Shown here one piece after another: positions 23,262 through 34,416 of a stretch of DNA of 64,000 nt (position 1 is the stretch's first letter; every line of letters begins with the position of its first letter). The translations under genes were made by a program, and so were the position numbers. This DNA comes from Lantana camara (lineage: Eukaryota; Streptophyta; Magnoliopsida; Lamiales; Verbenaceae), in contig CM074860.1 of NCBI GenBank assembly GCA_037501455.1, forward strand, positions 23,829,001-23,893,000, in the 5' to 3' direction. A model generated the notes under the pieces. The model was not told the DNA's origin. It saw nothing but the letters and a program-made list of their open reading frames with translations, and did no database searches.

Positions 23262-24011
23262 TCAGTCCTCGTCGCCGGTGTCTGCCTCAAGATCAACTGT
23301 ATCATCCGAATCTGGAACCCTAATAGGACTCCACTCCTCGCTGGGCTCAATACTATCCTCCTCCTCAGTAATAACCTGCAATCCGTCAAAACCCTCGCTG
23401 ATCTCGCTAACCTGCTGGGGCTCCTCCTCGTCATCAGAATGGACTATAGCCTCTAAAGCCTCACTATCTCCTCCGGGCTGAGCGGGTCCGGACTGCATCT
23501 CTAGAACCTCCTCCATGATCTGTGTGTCATTCAGGTGAAGTGCATCCTCTAAACAGCTCCTTATATGGGCTCTTTACTGATCATGAATCACAATAGAAGC
23601 CTCTCGATCCAGGGTCAGACTGACTACATCCTTCTCGAGCTCAGCTATACGTGATGCCATCTGAGAAATAGCTATTTGAGATGATGCTAGCTGATCTCGG
23701 GCGTGATCACGATCCACTGCCGTCTGTCTAGCCATCTCTCCATTCCTATCAGCTTCCAATCGGTACTCACTAGTCCACTGATACTCATAAAAGTAAGCAT
23801 CTCTCTCGGTTTCTAATAGATGGACCGCTCGGTTCGGGTAAGCATACCCGGGAAAGGCCTCCTGATGTGGATCCTGACTAAGCTGTCTAACCCTCTACCA
23901 GGGATAATACCTAGGGCCCCCACTACGAGTAACAACTAAAGTCTTGGGAGGCTCATACTGATCAAGCCACTCTACGCTGTCGGGATGTGGATTCTTACCT
24001 CGGCCGGCCAT
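23262..24011 (-). pseudogene. Extra ORF upstream of gag in element A, function unknown
   Basis: From the ATG at 24011 (MAGRGKNPHPDSVEWLDQ) one frame runs about 249 codons to 23262, with only two stops (near 23895 and near 23571). It begins about 100 nt after the primer-binding site. The middle (roughly residues 80-145) has a heptad-like pattern with DQLASSQIAISQMASRIAEL, suggesting a coiled coil. The last 70 residues are strongly acidic (DDEEE, EEED, DSDD). I do not recognise the family. Extra ORFs are known from some other Ty3/gypsy lineages (for example Tat/Ogre), but I do not know one in this position for Tekay-like chromoviruses. Nearly continuous reading suggests it was coding until recently. 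Confidence 0.6.
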
Positions 24012-24113
24012 TTTTACTATAAGAAAAACACTTTAAGAATTATTGAAGAGATTACGGTAAAATACTTTTTCTACTTAATATTTTAAGTTAAGTTCTCACT
24101 AACTAAACCTGAC

Positions 24114-24125
24114 GCTCTGATACCA
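24114..24125 (-). other. Primer-binding site of element A (tRNA-Met)
   Basis: On the minus strand TGGTATCAGAGC, complementary to the 3' end of initiator tRNA-Met. It is 7 bases from the 5' LTR. Confidence 0.95.
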
Positions 24126-24498
24126 CCTAAGCTGTAGCGCCCCTTAACACTACAACCCCGCACCGTTGTACTTCCCGAGTGGATGCGAGACCTAGCATTT
24201 GAGGAATACTTTGGCGAACGGACAAGACTATACAATGCCAGAGTATGAAATTTAAAAGGAATGGAAACATAAACACGAGCAATTAAAAGGGGACAATATA
24301 TATAACGAAACATATATTATTAAGCTGAGTAAGTGTTTACAGCGATAGATCTAACTTCACAGGAGAGTGCTTAATGAAAGATGTACATGCACTCGTGATC
24401 ACCCTAATTAACTGAAATGTGATGCCTTAAAGCTTCAAGATACCTCTAAGGCGTTGATGTGTAGATTCCTGAAATCATGAATTAAAAGAGTAGGAGGG

Positions 24499-24515
24499 TT
24501 AGTCAAAATGACTAA
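24499..24515 (-). promoter_or_regulatory. Hairpin TTAGTC/GACTAA (element A 5' LTR)
   Basis: Same structure as in the 3' LTR copy at 11844-11860. Confidence 0.6.
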
Positions 24516-26197
24516 GTGACGGGGGTTTGAGGTTTATGATTATAAGTAAGGTTTTCTTTTGAAATCTTTTGACCAAGAAAATCTTGGTTTAAAAATATAC
24601 TATATAGTAACAAATAATTATATGACAATAATATCTGGTTCATATTAGTTTGAAACAATAGGAGTAGGGGTAATATAAGTTATACTTTAGAAAACCTATG
24701 AACCGTTTTGAAGAAATGATTTTGATACCCGCAAGCTAAGCTTCTCCAACCTTAACTCCTTAAAATCCGGGGAAATTAGTAACGACACTGATCAAGGTCT
24801 CGGTACTTAATAAAACAAATACGAGAATACCAACCTTCACCCCTTAGTGTCACGTAGGGGAGCAAACCCTAGTGACGAAGAACAATATGGTGGGAGGGAC
24901 GTACCTTTTCCCGTCACTTGATGTGGAATAACCAATCTCCGGTTAGACCATCATCAAGATCTAGTTGGCGGTTGGTATAATAGTAGACCTCAGCCCATGC
25001 CTCCCGGACTACTACTTCTACTAAGACCACCGGGCCCATAAGAAAACAATAATTTTACTTGCAAGACGAGAATATTTACCGGGAGAAAGTACTAAGTACT
25101 TTTGGGTAAATATATGAATTTTGGACAACATTACAATTATTTTCCCATAAAAGGGATAATAATTTGAAAGGAAATTCAAGGAAATAAATTAAAATATTTT
25201 ATCATGATTTCAGTTGAAAAGATTTAAAACCCTCACCGAGTACCGAGATTTAGGTGGAATTGTGAGGATTCCACTCTTCGATCCTATCGTCGTCTGAAAG
25301 TAATAACTACTATTGACTTAGAACTAGGTCTTTAGTCTCTAACTACTTAACTACACACCATATCATAAATAAATAATTATACAAGGTACATGTTATATAA
25401 TATGTTAAAGATTTCCCGATAAACCCTAAATTCACCCATTTAAGGGAATTTAATTAATAAATTAAGGTTTATGAGATCTTTAACTAATCAAATATTTATT
25501 AATTATATTATAATTCTAATTATAAGATTTGAAATGAAATTTAAGGTTTAATTTGACAATATAGGGTATCTTTTGAAAATATTACACGATTTACCGATTT
25601 TTGGAAAATTTGGGAAAAATCTTTCTTTAAAAATTCCAAAACCTGTTTGATAATTATTTTTAAATTATTTTCGAAATTAATTAAATTTTGGTTGATCAAA
25701 TAGTCAAAATTACTATTGAAAACATTTACTATTCAATTCTTATGAATTAAACATTTTATAACATAAAATCAAACTCACACACACACACTAGTCACACGCC
25801 TCACACACACATACACACATGTCCAAGAACATTAAGAACATGTTCTTGAGCCTATTTGAATATTCAAAGAAGGTATGTAACACACTTGATCATATTCAAA
25901 TTTATAACATAGAATTTGAAGCATAATATAGCAAAATATATAAATTCTCTATGAAAAATAATTCCTAATTAAATTCTCTAAACATGAATTTGTTCTATCA
26001 TTCAAGAACATAATTATGAACATTCAAACACATATTTAAATAAATTCATATAATAAACATGCATTTCTTAATTTAAATTCCTAACTTTAATTCATGAAAA
26101 ATAAATTTCCTAAAGTATAATTCTCTAACATAATTTAAAACATATAAATTAAATTGCATAATTTAAATATAAAATAAAGCATGAATTAAAGCACAAA

Positions 26198-26204
26198 ACT
26201 AACC
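26198..26204 (-). promoter_or_regulatory. Possible 5' splice site in element A leader
   Basis: On the minus strand gacaaag/gttagt, shortly downstream of the TATA box. In the 3' LTR the equivalent base is changed (aaat/gttagt). Confidence 0.35.
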
Positions 26205-26302
26205 TTTGTCTCTTGAATGGAGGGGGTGTGGCGTGTGGGAGGAGAGTGAGGGGAGAGATTTTGTGTGTTGATTTGTGAGTTATAAATGATGCTTGAGAGG
26301 GG

Positions 26303-26310
26303 TATTTATA
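26303..26310 (-). promoter_or_regulatory. TATA box of element A promoter
   Basis: TATAAATA on the minus strand in the 5' LTR. A leader with caacacac and C-rich words begins about 30-60 nt downstream. This is the most convincing promoter in the window. Confidence 0.65.
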
Positions 26311-27422
26311 GGTAGTCATGAGGGGTCTTTGAGCAATTCCTAAGAGTTTAAGGGATATGTGGATGCTCCATATCCTAAACAAGTGCTTGGTAATTATGTA
26401 TGTAATGTGGTTGAATTACATTTTAAACAAATGCTTGGTAAATATATAGGAATTGTGGAGAAATTATATTCATTTATTTAAGCTTTCTAGAAGGCTTATG
26501 TTGTCATGGATGATGTCATGTTGAATAAAAATAAATATAAAATGATATAAAATTTATTTAAGAGTCGAGAGTCGAGAACTTAAAGTAGTAAATTAATGAA
26601 AGAACGAGTGAAAAATAAGCTTCGTCATGATTATAAATGTTGAATATTTAGAGTTTTCGTTTAGAAATTATGAACGTTAAAGGGGATGAAAATCATGAGA
26701 AAATTATATAAACGAACCTATGATGAAGTTTAAAGGTTGTAAAATTTATCATAGTTTAGAGAAAAATTCAAGAAATATTTTAAGTAAAATTTCGAATATT
26801 GAATGAAAGCTAATTGTTTAAAATAAAATGACAATTTTGAAAAAAAGAAAATATTTATAAAATATGCTATGGGTGGAATCGAGCTTTGGTAAATCTATGA
26901 AAATTCATAAAATAATTCAAGGGTCGTTTTGACTATAGTATTAAATATTAAAAAGTAGATGTGTAAAGAGTTATTTACGGTTGAACTATAACTAGGGTTT
27001 TTGCCGGTTTTTGGTACTACTAGAGTTAGGATGGGAATCATGGTTCACGGAGAGGGTCAAGATCCTCGAAATAATGTGAGGATTCTTTTGGTTACAATAT
27101 TGGGTAGTAAAAGTAGTTTGGGGACTGTAGGAAAATTCTAGGGCTTTAGATGTATTTTCGTAATTTCTAACCTAAAATTGTAGGAATGAGTTTTGAAGCA
27201 TATGAAGGGATTTTAGGTGCTAGAAAGGAATGAATACTAGAGCTCTAAGATTTTATGAGAAAAGTTTCAAGATACATGCTTGATAAAGGAAATAACTAAA
27301 TTACGAACTTCTAATTAAAACGATAGCACATAAATCACGTTAAGAATACAATACATGAAAGAATAAATAAGGATCGACATTATAAACGCTTCCTGAGTAA
27401 CCCTTTACTTACGGCTGTTACA

Positions 27423-27552
27423 TCCAGCCTAGCATAAAGAGTGTGTTGCGTCCTCGTTTGCCTTGACTTAGCGCTTGTATGGATTCTCCATTTCATATAC
27501 GGGGTTGGGTCTTGGTGCGGGGGATGTGGCCTCACACGCTCGGGGCGCTACA
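27423..27552 (+). mobile_element. Solo LTR I, last part
   Basis: Resumes after element A's target duplication with agcctagcataaagag and ends gcgctaca at 27552. GAATG follows, matching 8546-8550. Confidence 0.93.
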
Positions 27553-27719
27553 GAATGGCATAAATAATATATATAAAACAGTAAATCTCATGCAAGCTAT
27601 AATTCCATATAAAGTTTTTGAAGAAACTAGGAAACATGGGAAAATCATTATATGGAATTATAACTATCAAATTCAATTCAGGAGAAGTGAGCAGTGCCTC
27701 GGCGAGTGAGTAGTTTCCA
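27553..27719 (-). repeat. Element H: right remnant
   Basis: Continues the host of solo LTR I after the GAATG duplication. No ORF or other structure was recognised. It stops where element D begins. Confidence 0.55.
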
Positions 27720-28128
27720 TGTAGCAGCCCGTATGGTGGGTCACCACATCCCTCGCACCTAAGCCCAATCCACATATGAGATGGGAAACCTGTACATGAA
27801 CCAAGCAGAGGCGAACGGGAGACAGACAGACACACACCTAAGCTAGGCAGAACGTAGACCCTGTAACAAAACAAATGCGTATGCGGAAGCTAATCATTCA
27901 TTCTAACAATAAATCACAAGCGGTAGGTGACGGGTTCAAACTGTTTCCTAGAAGCCTGCCCCGAATTAAAGCATAACAAAATACATCATACTGTAAACAT
28001 ACAAAAGTTCAAACTTATACAATTATAGAAGTGCAAATGCAAAGACTCAAACTCGACAGCCACTTCACAGACTCCGCCTAGCTCGAACTCCACGTAACCT
28101 GCACATTAAAAACAAGAAGGGAGAGGGG

Positions 28129-28145
28129 TCAGTCACACGGACTGA
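28129..28145 (-). promoter_or_regulatory. CAGTC hairpin (element D 3' LTR)
   Basis: TCAGTC-ACACG-GACTGA, 6-bp perfect stem. The sense strand then reads through a T-rich tract to gtgcag/gt. Confidence 0.65.
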
Positions 28146-28374
28146 GTGAGGGGCTACCCACATACGCTACATATATATAGGGAGCAAAGCACATTCACAC
28201 ACACAGTTCGTGAACTCAGGGATAGTTTTTGCACGCCAAACTTTACCCGTGATACATATATATATGGATTACTTATCAAAACAGAACAAAACTTAACTTA
28301 ACCAATTCATACATAACAAACATATCAGAGCATACCTTATCATATCAAATCATTTCATATCATATCTTATACTT

Positions 28375-28448
28375 AGTTCTCGAAAGCAAGGTCCCGGGTT
28401 CGAATCCCCACTTGGGTGTGCATGTGTAGTAAAAAAAAAATAAATAAA
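28375..28448 (+). mobile_element. Short SINE or tRNA-derived retroposon with A-tail
   Basis: A 74-bp insert with the tRNA T-arm/B-box-like word gggttcgaatcccc and a 3' tail of ten A then taaataaa. It is flanked by a perfect 16-bp duplication, atcatatcttatactt (28359-28374 and 28449-28464). Target duplication plus A-tail is the signature of LINE-driven retroposition. Plant SINEs are usually longer, so this is either 5'-truncated or a retroposed tRNA fragment. No A box was seen. Confidence 0.85.
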
Positions 28449-28987
28449 ATCATATCTTATACTTCCAAAAAGATCCATCTTAGTTATAAGTCTATCCCCA
28501 ATTCATGAACTTTAACAGAGCATATATATAAAACTCAACGGGTACGAGTAACAGATCCCATCCTGGGCTCCTCATACGTATCATACATTACAAATCAAAT
28601 CAAAAGTAACATTACAGAACAAATCTCCTTCTCCGGCGATGGAAGGGTTGCACGACCTTAACCATCCATTACAGGTGAGGGGAGTGCAAGCTACTCCAAA
28701 CCCTCAGGGTCTCCATCACTCACCAAACCTCTAGGTGAGATCAGGGGTAATTTGAATGAAACTGTGGAGATGTGCATAGGGGTGATAATCGGTGACCCCA
28801 TGGCCGTCCAGGGTCTCTCTTACCCCAATCTTCAGGGCCCAAAACTCAAACACGAATCATTACATTACATTACAGAACAAACTTAACCCACTATTTAACA
28901 TTAACAAACTTTAAATTACGTATCAAACCTTACCTTGCAACCACCACGCTATTCAGACCTCTTTGTGTGAAATCCTTAACTCGTATC

Positions 28988-29355
28988 TGTAGCACCCCGA
29001 GCGAGGAGCACCACATCCCCGGCACCATAGCCCGACACGTGTGACGGAATGGGAGCTCTGCTCGCGCACCAAGCCATGGCGAACGGGTGACAAATAAAAC
29101 ATACCTAAGCTAGGCGGTCTAGACCCTAAAACAGAGTGCGCAACAAATCGAAAATACCAGAAGCGGAAGCACAGGATCAACATACACACATGCAAGGCCA
29201 CGGGCTAGCAGAAATTAAAGCGTACACTCCACATGCAAACTTGCGCACACAGGCCAAGTTTTGGGACATAAGGTAAGGCCCAGCAAGGGCAATTCTAATC
29301 ATATACATATCAGATTTGAATCAAATTACAAACTTATACATAACCTCAGAATGAA
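28988..29355 (-). repeat. Element B 3' LTR, truncated
   Basis: Only the terminal portion of the LTR is left, with the aagctaggcggtct word at about 29107. The remaining LTR, the polypurine tract and the 3' end of the interior appear deleted. The right border is approximate. Confidence 0.65.
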
Positions 29356-30519
29356 AAGGCAAAAGCAATGAAGATGCAGAAGTAGTGATTGATCAATACT
29401 CGAAATGTTGTTGAAGTTCTTTCATCCTCGTTGTTATTCTTGAATTACCAATGTGTACCGATACCGTGGTAACAATCCCGCATTCCATTCCTTATTTAGC
29501 TTTTGATCTTCAAATATTACTCCCATCATGCCTCGAAGTTCCCAAAGCATTTTGTGTGGCTAGTCTCATCCCGGTCTTTATCTCACAATTATTGCATTAC
29601 TCTTGGAAATTTTCCTAACTTAACCTTCAAATCTTAGGTGTTCTCTTGGTCTTGCTTTTGGTCTCAAGAATTGAATCCTTTGGCTCTGATTTACCACCAA
29701 CGGTTTTATAGCCCGGATTCCTTCACCCGAATACTTGCTCATAGAAATCCCAAAGAAGAGGTATTGTCTTGTAATCATAGTTCCTCATCATTAAGGTGCT
29801 CCAAAGTACAACGTTGACTCTCATCTTTAGCACCTCTCTTTTCTTGGAATATAAGAAAAGTGGGCTCGAAGTTTCCTTATCCTAGCACCTTTCTTCATTG
29901 TCAAATTACTTCTTGTCATCTTGCCCTTACCCCACGACTTCATTTGAGATTTTATCTCGATCCTTTGAAGCCCGACCAATGTCTTCTTCAATTCCCTTTT
30001 GAATTCTCTTCTCCAAGGGCAAGGTTGAGAATGATTCAATCTTTATGTCCCGAGAGTTTGATAAATTCTATTTTGTGCCCATTAAGAGAGTTCTCCACAA
30101 TGTCCCTTGTGGATTAATTACTTTCCTTTTTGGTACTTTCATCATAGTATCTCCTTGGAAAATTTAACTCTCATGCAAAGCGGGTTCCAATTCTCTTGAA
30201 TTTTTAGTCCGGTTGATATACTTCCCAAGCCAATCCTCTTAACCACCGACTTCAAGTTACCCTACACTTCAACACGATCGTCAAAGAGGGTCCCCAATCT
30301 CAACCCTCACCCTAACCACCTCTTCCCAACTCGTAGCCTTCTAAATTTGGAAGTTAAAAGGAGCTACATCCTATCAAGCAACCACTAAATATGCATGTCG
30401 GATTAACGTGTAAATGGAATGTATCACATAATTACCACTCAAACACATAAGGATGTTATAAATGGCAATTATAGCACAATAAGTAAATAATTGTAGAACT
30501 TAAAGATGTCGTGGATGCA
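29356..30519 (-). other. Element B interior downstream of gag
   Basis: No protein domain is readable. Short blocks (for example around 29540-29680 and 30380-30520) match the equivalent part of element D (46740-46880 and 47480-47620), so this is shared non-coding or fully decayed pol sequence. Confidence 0.6.
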
Positions 30520-31379
30520 CGTGCCATGAATGCAAATACCTCCATCATTAGATTCATGTTAATTTCTAGATTGAAACCTTTGCTCACGCATTCTTTGTTT
30601 GTTAGCCCTCGATTGCTCACAATCGGAAACCATATGCTCCGATGACCCGCACGCGTAACATCTCTTCAACCTATCCCGACATGCCTCATATGTATGGTTG
30701 CCTCCTCCGCAATAGGCACACAATCGGGGCTCTTTCTTCAGTCCCAGGTGATTTTCGATCTTGTGTTTCTTCCCACTATCTTCTTAGCTCGAGTATCACG
30801 TTGCTGGAATCTTTCTCCCACTTGTAGGTTTGAACAAAATCCCAATAACTCATCACGAAGGCCTTCCATGAAGTGCCAAGTCTTCACCTCATCGTTGCTC
30901 ATAATATGTGGCACGTAAGTGCCTAACCTCTCGAATTCGTTGATGTACTCCATGACTGTTTTGCCTCCTTGCTTTAGGGTATGAAACTCTTTAAACCTTC
31001 GATTTCGTAAAATGGCCGGTGTATACCTCCTTCTAAACTCCCAAACGAATGTATCCCCTATCAATACTTCGCTTGTTGCTTCAATCTGTGGGGTAATTCT
31101 TTTCCACCGATGTCTTACTTGTCCTTGTAGAAGTAAAATAGCAAGGCAAGCCATATCTTGGGAGTTACACGGCCATACTTCAAAGATACTCTCAATCTCA
31201 AAAATCCATTCTTTGGCTCGGGTATCATTACCTTCTCTAAACTGGGGAGAATTAAAGGCCCTGAAGTACTAATATAAGGTTGCCATCGGATTCATAGGTG
31301 GTGCCTCGGTTGACGGTCGCTCGAGGTTACAAGGATCTAGATGGGATGGTTGACCGAAATCTGATCGATGTGGTGGCAT
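30520..31379 (-). pseudogene. Element B gag
   Basis: Starts at ATG 31379 (MPPHRSDFGQ). The capsid part shows AFNSPQFREGNDTRAKEWIFEIE, ILLLQGQVRHRW (the usual WW is RW), FRRRYTPAILRNRRFKEF and LKQGGKTVMEYINEFERLGTYV, then HFMEGLRDEL. Near 30720-30620 two intact CCHC knuckles follow (CAYCGGGNHTYEAC and CYACGSSEHMVSDC). At least one stop and one frameshift break it. No protease or RT follows. It closely parallels the gag of element D. Confidence 0.88.
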
Positions 31380-31604
31380 CCTGAAAATCCCACAACTTAT
31401 ATAGATATATGCATACCGGTTAATACGTGAGGATGGCACATAATTAAATCAAGTAAGAACAATTAGGAAAAAAAATGCAATGCATCACGTAATATAAAAT
31501 TAACAAAATGATAAAATTCAAAAGTATAACATATTGAATTATGATGCAAATGCGAGAACATAACCACATTGTCCTATGCCGTTCGACTTAGACCGACACA
31601 AAGA
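31380..31604 (-). other. Element B leader, missing its PBS
   Basis: Ends at cgttcgacttagaccgacac, after which sequence jumps into the middle of the LTR. The primer-binding site and the LTR end expected here are gone. Confidence 0.7.
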
Positions 31605-32884
31605 CTCGACCTGAACGACTCAAAAGAAGACCACCGCCTAGCACGAACCCAAACCTAGCACCTGCAACTGAAGGGGGAAAGAGAGGGGTCAGTCTACAAC
31701 TCGACTGAGTGAGGGGGGCTAACGCACACCCGACACGTATCTACATATAGAGCAAAACACGTATTAAACAAAAGACTATGAACCGGGAATAGGGTTTTAC
31801 ATACCAAAGCTATTTTCCAAAAGTACTCATACTTATTCATATATTCGTATATTCTTAAGTTTGAAAACTCGTAAGGATTCATAGATTCAAGTACGCATAT
31901 GGATTCATATTAAAAAAACTCATAGGGATTCATATTGCAACTCATAAGGATTCTTCTATTCAGATCGATTCATAACATAGCGTAGAAATCTCATATTGAA
32001 AACAAACTCTCCTATCCCGTTTCATAATCAACGTAACAAAAGAATTCAAATACCCGGCGAGTACGGGTCTCCAACCTTACTCCTTAATCAAAAGACTCAA
32101 AAGATTCATAAAGAAGCATAAACTCATAAATTCATAAGATTCATAAATATTCCAACTTTCTCCGAAAGTCTGCACGCGGGTTATGGGCCCACATCGTGCA
32201 ACTCAATATACGTGGGGTCGCGAACCCACAACGTACCTTCTCCGGCCTCAGCCGAAGGCTCAAAGCACCACGCCTTCTCCATCTTCCTCAGAGTCGCGCG
32301 TAGGTGCTTTAAAGGAGCGTGTGCATAGGGGTGATAACCGGCGACCCCAACAGCCGTACCGGGTCTCCCTTACCCACACCTCCAGGGCCCAGGGATTCAA
32401 ATAGATTCGTATAGATTCAAATAGATTCATATGGAAACATACCTAACTCGCGAATCCTAGAAACATATGGTTCATACTTAAGAAGCATACCATAAGAAAC
32501 ATACCTTACCGTGTAACTCGGCATATACTATACACGTACCTCTCCATGTCTTCCTAATTCATAATATGCTGGAGGAAATCCATAGTTTGCTTGACGATAC
32601 ACGGTTTGGAGCATAGCCTCGTTGCAAAACCATTTTAAGCTTATATACGCCCATACGTATAATTTCAGAAGAATTCATATTAAATCGAATTAACAAGATT
32701 CATAACATATTATAAGATACGTATTTAATATACATATTGTATATATTCGCACGCGGGTTGAGAAAACATCAGATTAAGGCCATAGGTCGCTTATCTAAAA
32801 GAAAAGATCCTAACCCTCGCCTTACACCGACGTGGCCAAGAATGAGATAAATGATTCACCCCGGAATCAACTCGAATCACTAAA
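31605..32884 (-). repeat. Element B 5' LTR, first part
   Basis: Starts inside the LTR (gactcgacctgaacg...) because of the deletion. It carries the CAGTC hairpin and half of the mini-exon, and is interrupted by element C at 32885; it resumes at 42108. Confidence 0.8.
31689..31708 (-). promoter_or_regulatory. CAGTC hairpin (element B 5' LTR)
   Basis: TCAGTC-TACAACTC-GACTGA. The stem is kept although the loop is longer. Confidence 0.6.
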
Positions 32885-33399
32885 TGTGACACCCCGCTCG
32901 TTCGACGTATAAGGTACGCTATGTTCCAACCTTTTTATGTGATTAATTATGTGATTTTGTGCCTTGTGTGGCTCTATTTTGAACTCTTTAAGAGTTTAGG
33001 GGCTTGTTTGCAATTTTCTCTTTTAAGGGGTTTTCCGGTCATTTCTCGTTCGGTCGAGAGTTTGACCTTTTTAACCCCTACTTTGCGTTCGGGGCATCGA
33101 AACGAGTCCGTAGACTCTAAGTTTGCCCCATTCTGACTTCGTTAGCCCGTTCTTTCGACCGTTTTTACGTACGAGGACCCGAGATATATACCCTGGATCC
33201 TCGTTTTGCGTGCCAGAATTTTAGCTCCAGACTCATCGTCTTCCTCCAGCGATTGGTACTGTTCACATAATGGAGGTGTGAAAACATGCACATGTCCGTT
33301 CTCGCTCATTTCTCGACGGAATTCGACGTTTGAGTAGTGAAAATTTATCAGCTCGACGAGCCTGTCACGATGGTACAAGAATCAGAGGCTAAAAATCAG

Positions 33400-33930
33400 T
33401 GGTGGTGGAGCTTTGGCGAACAGCAGGCGGCGCGGCTTAGAGCCGCCACTTCGCCGCCCTCTCGCGGTGTTTTCCGGTGACATTCCGATGACACGCCCCT
33501 TAGACCCACACAGAAGACATCCCGGCGCAACCCCCAGTTTAAGCGGCGTGGCCAATGGTGGCCGGACGGTGCCGCACGCGCCGCCTGAACTTCACGACAG
33601 GCGGCGGTGTTACTGTAGCGGCGCAATTCCGCCGCCTCCGGTGACCTTTTTCGGCGAACTTCGACGGTTTCCAAGGTTTTTCGAGGCCCTGGTTCCATTT
33701 TCGGCCTCCTTTTTAAGCGAATCGCGGCGGAGATGGCTGAACCGGCGAGTGGCGCACCGGCGGACTTTCGGTGGCGGTTTGAGACTTTTTTCCGACCGGT
33801 TTTAGTGGTGGTTCCTTCACGGAAGTTGCTCAGAATGATGGAATGTAGCGGATGGCGTTGGCCCCGACACGAGAACCGACCGGCGGCGGCGAACCGGCTC
33901 TGGACCGGCTGTCCGATTTTCCGGCGACTT
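33400..33930 (+). other. GC-rich island in element C 5' LTR
   Basis: Rich in ccg, cgg and gcc words, about 500-1050 bases from the LTR start. Open frames on both strands here look like a by-product of composition. Confidence 0.6.
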
Positions 33931-34326
33931 TTGATAATGGGATTACATGAAACTTGAGAAATAAATTATGAAAAGATACGTCGTATTTAATTTAAATGAA
34001 TTACTTAAGTATGTTAATTGTTGGTATATTATAAATTAGGCAATTGTGGATTTATGAATAAAATTGGAATGCAATTTGTGTTTATTGGTCTCGGGACCTA
34101 ATACTTGATAAGAATTAAATTCCTAATGCTTTGATTTATTTTATGTAATTAATGTTATGAATTTTATAAGCTATGCATCTCGTGATATGTAATATGAATT
34201 ATAATATGACCTGAATGACTTGAGTGAATAGATATGGATTATATGTTGCATCATTTGTATTCGTGAGCATGGCCATGCGTCTTTGTGGTTGTGATTTGAG
34301 TCTGAGTCTTGTGTTCTGTGTGTTCA

Positions 34327-34416
34327 GTTGATCAGGGTTTTTCCAGGGAGTGTTTGTTGGCTGTTTGGGTTCCAGTGGGACTTCTTGGCTTGTGTTTCCG
34401 TTCTCGTCGGTGTAAG
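34327..34416 (+). other. Candidate LTR mini-exon (C, 5' LTR)
   Basis: 90 nt between acceptor-like tgtgtgttcag and donor-like ggtgtaag/gtgagg. Confidence 0.5.

Larger units (their letters stand above)
11478..27422 (-). mobile_element. Element A: Ty3/gypsy chromovirus (Tekay/Del-like), full-length but dead
   Basis: Two LTRs of 3,276 bp (11478-14753) and 3,290 bp (24133-27422) enclose a minus-strand interior with PBS, an extra ORF, gag-pol and a polypurine tract. The target duplication is TCCTG (11473-11477) / TCCAG (27423-27427), one mismatch. It sits inside solo LTR I, and its own leader is interrupted by solo LTR J. The order gag, protease, RT, RNase H, integrase, chromodomain-like tail is that of plant chromoviruses. 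Stops and frameshifts in every domain make it non-functional. The LTRs differ by few substitutions and by indels of about 36 bp and 26 bp, so the insertion looks relatively recent. Confidence 0.95.
24133..27422 (-). repeat. Element A 5' LTR
   Basis: Nearly identical to 11478-14753. It ends ggctgttaca at 27422 after losing 26 bp present in the other copy. It carries the hairpin TTAGTCA-AAA-TGACTAA at 24499-24515, a TATA box and a donor-like site. Confidence 0.95.
27720..28987 (-). repeat. Element D 3' LTR (beta), left piece
   Basis: Starts tgtagcagcccg, preceded by ttcca (the right-hand partner is not in the window). It is interrupted at 28987 by element B and continues at 43990-46121. It closely matches the LTR remnant at 48785-49167, which is why D is read as one element from 27720 to at least 49167. 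Confidence 0.88.

Noticed and set aside
28385..28415. tRNA gene
   Set aside because: Only a T-arm-like word is present; no acceptor, D or anticodon arms. Better explained as a retroposon with A-tail.
33413..33805. Arg/Pro-rich ORFs in the GC-rich islands (also 39061-39619 and 7370-7951)
   Set aside because: Open frames occur on both strands over the same bases, no family was recognised, and the sister LTRs differ in frame; explained by composition.
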